This document shows, in pieces, positions 59,451 to 64,000 of a stretch of 64,000 nt of DNA. The stretch spans positions 1 to 64,000 of the forward strand of contig NZ_SOPW01000010.1 in NCBI RefSeq assembly GCF_004402015.1, in the 5' to 3' direction. Below the pieces are notes generated by a model that saw only the letters and a program-made list of their open reading frames with translations, did no database searches and was not told where the DNA came from. Source of the stretch: Filobacillus milosensis. GTDB taxonomy: Bacteria > Bacillota > Bacilli > Bacillales > Alkalibacillaceae. Position 1 is the stretch's first letter, and every line of letters starts with the position of its first letter. A program made the translations under genes and the position numbers.

Positions 59451-59563
59451 AGGTTTACTTGATGTACTTCTAAAGTTGTAGAACAATTCAATCGATTTTC
59501 TGAAGCTACTAATTTGTAAATCTTGTACACTAACCCTAAGAAGTGATTTTTGGAGGGAGAAAA

Positions 59564-60172
59564 ATGCAATTATTTCATTATCATCATTGGACAGACCTAG
59601 TAGAAGAAACAGAAAAATTTTATGTGGAAAATGGCTTTCAAGTCGCTGGACGATTTGCGAAAGTAAAAGACGGAATACAAACGTATCACCCACCATTAGA
59701 ATGGGAGGATTTTAGAGAGGGAAATCCTTTATTTAGAATAATCGAAGTTAGAAAAGGTAAAGTCAATATAACTTTTGGAGCAGGTAAAAAGCCGATGTTT
59801 GACCATATAGGCTTTCTTGTGACTAAAAAAGAGCATGATGATATTTGTCAGAGAGCCAGTGTTTTAGATTGGAATGTGAATGAAGGCGACAGAAGAACAT
59901 TTATAGGTACACCATATCGCTTCCGTATTGAACTTCAACAACTAGACGATGTTATTGAGGGTGGCCAGGAACACATTACTTCAATGGAAATCAGCGTAAA
60001 AGATTTTGACAAGGTAGAAGACTTTTCAAAATTGTTAGGTGAAAATATCTCTCAAATTCAGTTTGTTCAAGGGGAGCAGGTTGGATTGAATAAAGTAGAA
60101 ATAGAAGGAGAAGAAAGTGGATTAGTTACTGATCCGAATGGTGTAAGAATTAATTTTATTAATAATTTATAA
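59564..60172 (+). CDS. VOC-like protein with two modules
   Basis: A 202-residue protein. The N-terminal module has FHYHHWTDLVEETEKFYVEN, the middle MFDHIGFLVTKKEHDDI and the end GLVTDPNGVRINFIN, consistent with paired VOC modules. Metal ligands are partly recognisable (His in FDHIGF). Function unknown. TTGGAGGG fits the ATG at 59564. Confidence 0.7.
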   Translation: MQLFHYHHWTDLVEETEKFYVENGFQVAGRFAKVKDGIQTYHPPLEWEDFREGNPLFRIIEVRKGKVNITFGAGKKPMFDHIGFLVTKKEHDDICQRASVLDWNVNEGDRRTFIGTPYRFRIELQQLDDVIEGGQEHITSMEISVKDFDKVEDFSKLLGENISQIQFVQGEQVGLNKVEIEGEESGLVTDPNGVRINFINNL

Positions 60173-60179
60173 ATCGAAA

Positions 60180-60210
60180 CGACTGTTCTTCTTGGAGCAG
60201 TCGATTTTTT
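60180..60210 (+). terminator. Intrinsic terminator after the VOC-like gene
   Basis: CGACTGTTC pairs with GAGCAGTCG (one G-T pair), followed by ATTTTTTA. Confidence 0.8.
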
Positions 60211-60212
60211 AT

Positions 60213-60249
60213 GAAAAAGAGCATTAAATTGATTAACAATTTAATGCTC
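60213..60249 (-). terminator. Intrinsic terminator after fabI
   Basis: GAGCATTAAATTG pairs perfectly with CAATTTAATGCTC; on the minus strand TTTTTCAT follows. Confidence 0.8.
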
Positions 60250-60265
60250 AAACTTTAATTCATGT

Positions 60266-61045
60266 TTATCCTAAAATATTATAACCAGAATCCACAAAAA
60301 CCACTTCACCAGTCACACCACGAGATAGATCACTTAGCATGGCCATTGTCATATCGCCGACTTCTTCTTGAGTGACGTTACGCTTAAGTGGTGCTTCATC
60401 TTCAATTTTGTGAAGGATCTGATTGAAGTTACCGATTCCTTTTGCCGCAAGTGTGCGAACTGCTCCAGCAGAGATTGCGTTTACTCGAATATTATCTTTA
60501 CCTAAGTCTAGTGATAGGTACTTAACCGATGATTCAAGCGCTGCTTTGGCAACACCCATGACATTATAGCCAGGAACCGCACGCTCAGCTCCAAGGTAGC
60601 TCATTGTTACAATCGCTCCACCTTCAGTCATATAAGGCTTTGCTTCTCTCGCAACAGCAATTAACGAGTATGCACTCGTGTCTTGCGCAAATGCATATCC
60701 ATCTCTAGAGGTATTAACGAAATCATCTTTTAGATCCTCCGCATTCGCATACGCCACTGAGTGAACAACACCGTGAATAGTTCCAACTTCATCACCGATT
60801 TCCTTGAATGCACCTTTAATACTTTCATCATCGTTCACATCACATTGCACAACCGATTTCGCTTCATATTCATACTTCGTTAACATTTTATTTAATTTCA
60901 TTTGAGAACGTTCTTGGCGGTAAGTGAAGATTAGATTCGCGCCAGCTTTGTAAAGTGACTTAGCCACTCCCCAAGCCAAACTGCGGTCATTGGCAACACC
61001 CATTACCACGATATTTTTACCCTTCAAATTCAGTAAATCTTCCAT
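60266..61045 (-). CDS. fabI: Enoyl-[acyl-carrier-protein] reductase FabI
   Basis: A 259-residue short-chain dehydrogenase that performs the last reduction of fatty-acid elongation with NAD(P)H. Gly-rich site GVANDRSLAWGVAKSL (about 16-31), Tyr150, catalytic Tyr160 and Lys167 (GYNVMGVAK) and the C-terminal VTGEVVFVDSGYN are all FabI features. AGGAGG precedes the ATG. A FapR-like box lies upstream. FabI is the target of triclosan. Confidence 0.93.
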   Translation of the reverse strand: MEDLLNLKGKNIVVMGVANDRSLAWGVAKSLYKAGANLIFTYRQERSQMKLNKMLTKYEYEAKSVVQCDVNDDESIKGAFKEIGDEVGTIHGVVHSVAYANAEDLKDDFVNTSRDGYAFAQDTSAYSLIAVAREAKPYMTEGGAIVTMSYLGAERAVPGYNVMGVAKAALESSVKYLSLDLGKDNIRVNAISAGAVRTLAAKGIGNFNQILHKIEDEAPLKRNVTQEEVGDMTMAMLSDLSRGVTGEVVFVDSGYNILG

Positions 61046-61076
61046 GATATCCTCCTATGAGAAAAGAATTTAGATA

Positions 61077-61098
61077 TTATGCCTAGTTTTAGTATCTG
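61077..61098. promoter_or_regulatory. FapR-like operator upstream of fabI
   Basis: CCTAGTTTTAGTATCTG matches 14 of 17 positions in the right part of the B. subtilis FapR box (CCTAGTCTTAGTACCTA); the left arm is poor. It lies about 35 bases before the fabI start. FapR control of fabI is established in Bacillus. Confidence 0.5.
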
Positions 61099-61120
61099 CT
61101 ACTAATTATATCATAATTCT

Positions 61121-61573
61121 TTATTTGCTAAACACCCTGTTAGTCGAAAATCTTTCCTGACTTTTCCCGAAAATAAAGCCTGCGGTAAACACAACTAGCA
61201 TCATTATAAAAGCTGAAAACATGAGCTCTACACCTGGGTGATAATGAGTAATTGGCAAATGTACTTTCTCGCCTAACCATTTAAAAGTAAACATATAACT
61301 TACGGTAAGTTTTCCTATAAAAAAATTTAAAACGGCGGTAGTTAGTACAAATTGCAATATAAAAAATAAAAATGCAATTAACCATAAGCTATTACCGACT
61401 AAAAAGTTCATTATACTATTCCCGGGTGTAATTGAAAATTTGTATCCGACCCAAAGCCAAAAAATTCCCATTAATATTTGCAAAATAACGGGTGATATAT
61501 ATATTAATTGGTAAGTAATTAAGCCAACAACAAGTGGTGTTAAGATTAAAATTATCTTCATGTAAATAGACAT
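61121..61573 (-). CDS. Four-helix membrane protein, unknown
   Basis: A 150-residue protein with four helices (about 5-24, 28-46, 56-90, 112-134) and a short basic tail. Family not recognised. AAGGAGATAAGAATT precedes the ATG; it follows the DinB gene by five bases, so both are probably cotranscribed. Confidence 0.6.
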   Translation of the reverse strand: MSIYMKIILILTPLVVGLITYQLIYISPVILQILMGIFWLWVGYKFSITPGNSIMNFLVGNSLWLIAFLFFILQFVLTTAVLNFFIGKLTVSYMFTFKWLGEKVHLPITHYHPGVELMFSAFIMMLVVFTAGFIFGKSQERFSTNRVFSK

Positions 61574-61578
61574 AATTC

Positions 61579-62091
61579 TTATCTCCTTAATATCTTATTT
61601 CTTATAATTCGAATTTGCCCTCTATGATTAATCTCATCTTCAAGCACATGAAACCATATAAAATATTGATTTGAAGGGTGGCCATCCCAAACACATTCTT
61701 CATATAACCATTCATCATCTCGCTTGGCTAATTCTGATAATGTTCGCTCTCTGACTTCGTTCAACTTATCTATGTAAAAACCTAATGAGTGACCTTTGAT
61801 ATTCTGGCGGCCCTTTTCACCTAAACTATAGGCGTCACCCCACTCAGCCATCTCTTCTTCATTTGGCTCGCGTCCATCAAAAAACTCAATCTGAAAACCC
61901 TTTTCCACTGCAGCCATATGTAATAGTAATGCGCCAATGCTATTCGCATCATCGTGTATCAAATAATCAAGCTCTGGAACTGTTAAGCCCTTGGCAGCTT
62001 CCAATGTGGTTTCTCTAATATAATTCATCTGCCAAACTAAATGGCCAATTTGAGATGAAAAACCCTTTACCTTATTTATTTTAAATGACAT
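61579..62091 (-). CDS. DinB family protein (DUF664-like)
   Basis: A 170-residue four-helix protein: IGHLVWQMNYIRETTLEAAKG, SIGALLLHMAAVEKGFQ (first His) and YFIWFHVLEDEINHRGQI with the C-terminal His residues (EDEINHRGQ). This is the third DinB-like gene of the window. Likely a metal-dependent thiol transferase or hydrolase. AGGAGG is near the ATG. Confidence 0.82.
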   Translation of the reverse strand: MSFKINKVKGFSSQIGHLVWQMNYIRETTLEAAKGLTVPELDYLIHDDANSIGALLLHMAAVEKGFQIEFFDGREPNEEEMAEWGDAYSLGEKGRQNIKGHSLGFYIDKLNEVRERTLSELAKRDDEWLYEECVWDGHPSNQYFIWFHVLEDEINHRGQIRIIRNKILRR

Positions 62092-62234
62092 TGATTAACC
62101 TCCTTTATTCTTCCTATTAGAATAGTTCTAGCGTAAATCTTACCATATTTATGCAAACTAAATAAGTTTCAATTCATACATCAATCCTATATACTAGTAA
62201 ACAGGTAGGAATTATTAGTTATGGAGGCGTTAGA

Positions 62235-63173
62235 ATGCAACCTAAAGTATATATCATCCATGAAAACGCAGAGTGGACGCAGCCCCTTCTTGAAGAATTA
62301 GATCAATTAAATGTGCCTTATGAGGATTGGCATTTGGATCAAGGTGTCATTGATTTGTCTGAAGAGCCACCTGAGGGTATTTTCTATAATCGAATGAGTG
62401 CTTCATCTCACTCTAGAGGGCACCGATATGCACCAGAACTTACATCTACAGTTCTGGCGTGGTTGGAAAGTCATGGTCGCACTGTGCTTAATGGCAGTCA
62501 CGCGCTGGATCTTGAAGTGAACAAAGCTAGACAGTATGCAGCACTTGATCGACATGGCATCAAAACACCTAAGACGGTAGTAACGGTAGGGAAAAAACAA
62601 CTAATTGAAGCGGCTAAGAAAATGGAAGCTCCTTTTATCACTAAACATAATCGTGCAGGTAAAGGGCTAGGCGTCCAATTATTTAACGATGAAGATGCAC
62701 TTAAAGAATATGTGAATAGCACCGTTTTCGAAACGCCAATTGACGGCATCACGCTGTTACAACAATATATCGAATCAGAGGATTCAACGATAACGCGTTG
62801 TGAGTTTATTGATGGCAAATTCTTATATGCGGTTCGTGTGGACACATCTGAAGGATTTGAACTTTGTCCAGCGGATGTTTGCTCGATTGACGATCAATTT
62901 TGCGTGACAACTGAAAACACACGAGAGAAGTTCAAAATTATAAAGGATTTCAACGATCCGATTATTGAAAAATACGAAGCATTCCTTAAGGATCAACAGA
63001 TTAACTTTGCTGGTATTGAGTTCATTCGTGATAAAAACGGTGAGCTTTACACGTACGATATCAATACAAACACGAACTACAACTCAGATGCTGAAAGTAA
63101 AGCTGGAATGTATGGGATGAAGGAACTGGCGGAAGCTTTAGCGAATAGGCTTGAAACAATAACTAAACCATAA
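62235..63173 (+). CDS. ATP-grasp ligase, RimK-like
   Basis: A 312-residue enzyme. The N-terminal domain has FYNRMSASSHSRGH; the ATP-grasp part (about 100-305) has ITKHNRAGKGLGVQLF, TLLQQYIESEDSTITRCEFI and the metal-binding FAGIEFIRDKNGELYTYDINTNTNY (split). Such enzymes join an amino acid or amine to a carboxylate; the product is unknown. TATGGAGGCG precedes the ATG. It overlaps the convergent gene by 11 bases. Confidence 0.82.
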   Translation: MQPKVYIIHENAEWTQPLLEELDQLNVPYEDWHLDQGVIDLSEEPPEGIFYNRMSASSHSRGHRYAPELTSTVLAWLESHGRTVLNGSHALDLEVNKARQYAALDRHGIKTPKTVVTVGKKQLIEAAKKMEAPFITKHNRAGKGLGVQLFNDEDALKEYVNSTVFETPIDGITLLQQYIESEDSTITRCEFIDGKFLYAVRVDTSEGFELCPADVCSIDDQFCVTTENTREKFKIIKDFNDPIIEKYEAFLKDQQINFAGIEFIRDKNGELYTYDINTNTNYNSDAESKAGMYGMKELAEALANRLETITKP

Positions 63174-63540
63174 AGTATAAAATTATGCCACCAAATGTGA
63201 TGATAAAAAATCCTATAGCTTGAACAAGTGTAATTAGATATTCCTTTTCTTCGGGCTCATGTTTATATTGCATATAAAAACGAAAGACAAATGTAATTAA
63301 CAATAATGAAAACACTAAAAGAATGATAGTGAGACTATGCTCAAAAATATAAGAAAGAACAAGTAAAATTAAAGCCACTAATGCTAATATAAATTCAATC
63401 CGTTTATGTAGCACGTTTACATGTTGGTATTCGCTTGGATAAGGCATAATGTTATATTTTTTCCGAAGAAATTTAACTACAATAAACATGATAATTAAAA
63501 TGAAAAAGACAGAAGCATAGGCAAGTTCAATGATAAACAT
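63163..63540 (-). CDS. Membrane protein with four helices, unknown
   Basis: A 125-residue protein with hydrophobic segments near 4-24, 42-60, 64-82 and 100-121. Start ATG 63540 has AAAGGAG upstream; the longer frame lacks a site. No family recognised. Confidence 0.6.
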   Translation of the reverse strand: MFIIELAYASVFFILIIMFIVVKFLRKKYNIMPYPSEYQHVNVLHKRIEFILALVALILLVLSYIFEHSLTIILLVFSLLLITFVFRFYMQYKHEPEEKEYLITLVQAIGFFIITFGGIILYFMV

Positions 63541-63580
63541 TATTATCTCCTTTCTCATTAGGCTAGGAAATTTCAAGATG

Positions 63581-63619
63581 AAAAGTAGTTCAGTGTATCC
63601 AAACCTGAACTACTTTTTT
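63581..63619 (+). terminator. Plus-strand terminator upstream of the 63540 gene
   Basis: AAAAGTAGTTCAG pairs with CTGAACTACTTTT over 11 bases, then TTT. It would stop plus-strand transcripts that have read through the convergent gene, that is, the ATP-grasp message. Confidence 0.75.
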
Positions 63620-63669
63620 ATGTATTGTAATTCACTATTTTAACATAATTTTCTAAATGTTTTAGAAAA

Positions 63670-63752
63670 CTCAAGTATAAACCTTCCCATCTCAAGCGCA
63701 TACTCAGAAACTTAAGTACTAAAAATTTGAACTTGAGTACTCAGTTCTCCTT
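63670..63752. repeat. Phased word array, word CTYRAGTACT, 20-21 bp pitch
   Basis: CTCAAGTATA, CTCAAGCGCA, CTTAAGTACT and CTTGAGTACT begin at 63670, 63691, 63711 and 63732 (21, 20, 21). The word is the reverse complement of the one at 16468. It lies between a terminator and the next gene's promoter region. Confidence 0.65.
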
Positions 63753-63824
63753 ATAATTTACGCAATGGTTTTGGATAAATATGTTAAACTAAACATAAAA
63801 TTGTGAGGGAATAGGGGAGAAGTA

Positions 63825-64000
63825 ATGAAGAAAAGGTTCATTATTGCCATTGGTTGTTTAGTGTTAGTTGTAGGTGGATTATTGGTCTATCCTTATAACA
63901 TATATCACCACTTCACGGCAGAAAAAAGAGTTGAAAACTTTTTATTTGACCCCAACGTGCAAAACAGGGTATTAGGCACAGATGCTGAAATAACCAATGT
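63825..64000 (+). CDS. Start of a membrane-anchored protein (cut by the window edge)
   Basis: The first 58 residues of a protein with an N-terminal helix (about 4-25, FIIAIGCLVLVVGGLLVYP) followed by a polar region HHFTAEKRVENFLFDPN. GGGGAGAAGTA precedes the ATG. The rest is outside the window; no family can be named. Confidence 0.65.
   Translation, partial: MKKRFIIAIGCLVLVVGGLLVYPYNIYHHFTAEKRVENFLFDPNVQNRVLGTDAEITN

Noticed and set aside
1-64000. tRNA, rRNA, T-box or riboswitch elements
   Set aside because: None could be recognised by eye in any intergenic space; an automated covariance search could still find one.

Overview
The window looks like chromosomal DNA of a low-GC, Gram-positive member of the Bacillaceae, probably a halotolerant or alkaliphilic relative of Bacillus. 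This is inferred from strong Shine-Dalgarno sites, frequent TTG and GTG starts, and Bacillus-type families: CitA/CitR, MntR, FosB (a bacillithiol enzyme), a FabI gene with a FapR-like box, TmrB-like and DUF3231 proteins. I see no rRNA, tRNA, transposase, integrase or cas gene.

Layout. (1) 0-9 kb: small enzymes (GNAT, GrpB, VOC, P-loop kinase) around a glutamine-type ABC importer, glnHPQ. (2) 8-21 kb: citrate synthase citA with divergent citR, a Nudix hydrolase, one HD-GYP and one GGDEF membrane protein (cyclic-di-GMP turnover), metallo-beta-lactamase and alpha/beta hydrolases, and a YeeE/YedE sulfur transporter. (3) 21-27 kb: hydrolases, mntR with a ZIP metal transporter and two Mn-box-like operators, a ferredoxin-NADP reductase, and a gamma-carbonic-anhydrase-like protein. 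(4) 27-38 kb: a paaX-type regulator divergent from a phenylacetyl-CoA operon (paaABCD, EthD, three enoyl-CoA hydratases, aldehyde dehydrogenase, 3-hydroxyacyl-CoA dehydrogenase, thiolase). (5) 39-48.5 kb: one apparent operon with a thioesterase, phenylalanine dehydrogenase, a complete 2-oxoacid dehydrogenase complex (E1 alpha, E1 beta, E2, E3) and a TrpXYZ-type ABC importer. (6) 49-60 kb: a one-direction run of small accessory genes (fosB, tmrB-like, DinB, Nudix, MBL, Imm70, GNAT, VOC), three of them interrupted. (7) 60-64 kb: fabI, DinB, ATP-grasp and membrane proteins.

Regions 4 and 5 fit together as one pathway: import of an aromatic amino acid, oxidative deamination of phenylalanine to phenylpyruvate, oxidative decarboxylation straight to phenylacetyl-CoA, then epoxidation, ring opening and beta-oxidation. 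This would explain why no phenylacetate-CoA ligase (paaK) is present. PaaE is also absent; the ferredoxin-NADP reductase next door shares a 14-of-17-base motif with the paa promoter and is a candidate replacement.

The other unusual signal is a set of six intergenic arrays in which a short word recurs every 20-21 bp, two helical turns. Each locus uses its own word (for example CCGGA, AGTACTYRAG, AGCCCAATAG), except that two loci share one in opposite orientation. The largest runs from about 37561 to 38093.

Start codons given here were chosen by Shine-Dalgarno position and often lie downstream of the longest possible start. All functional calls are from reading the sequence; no database search was run.
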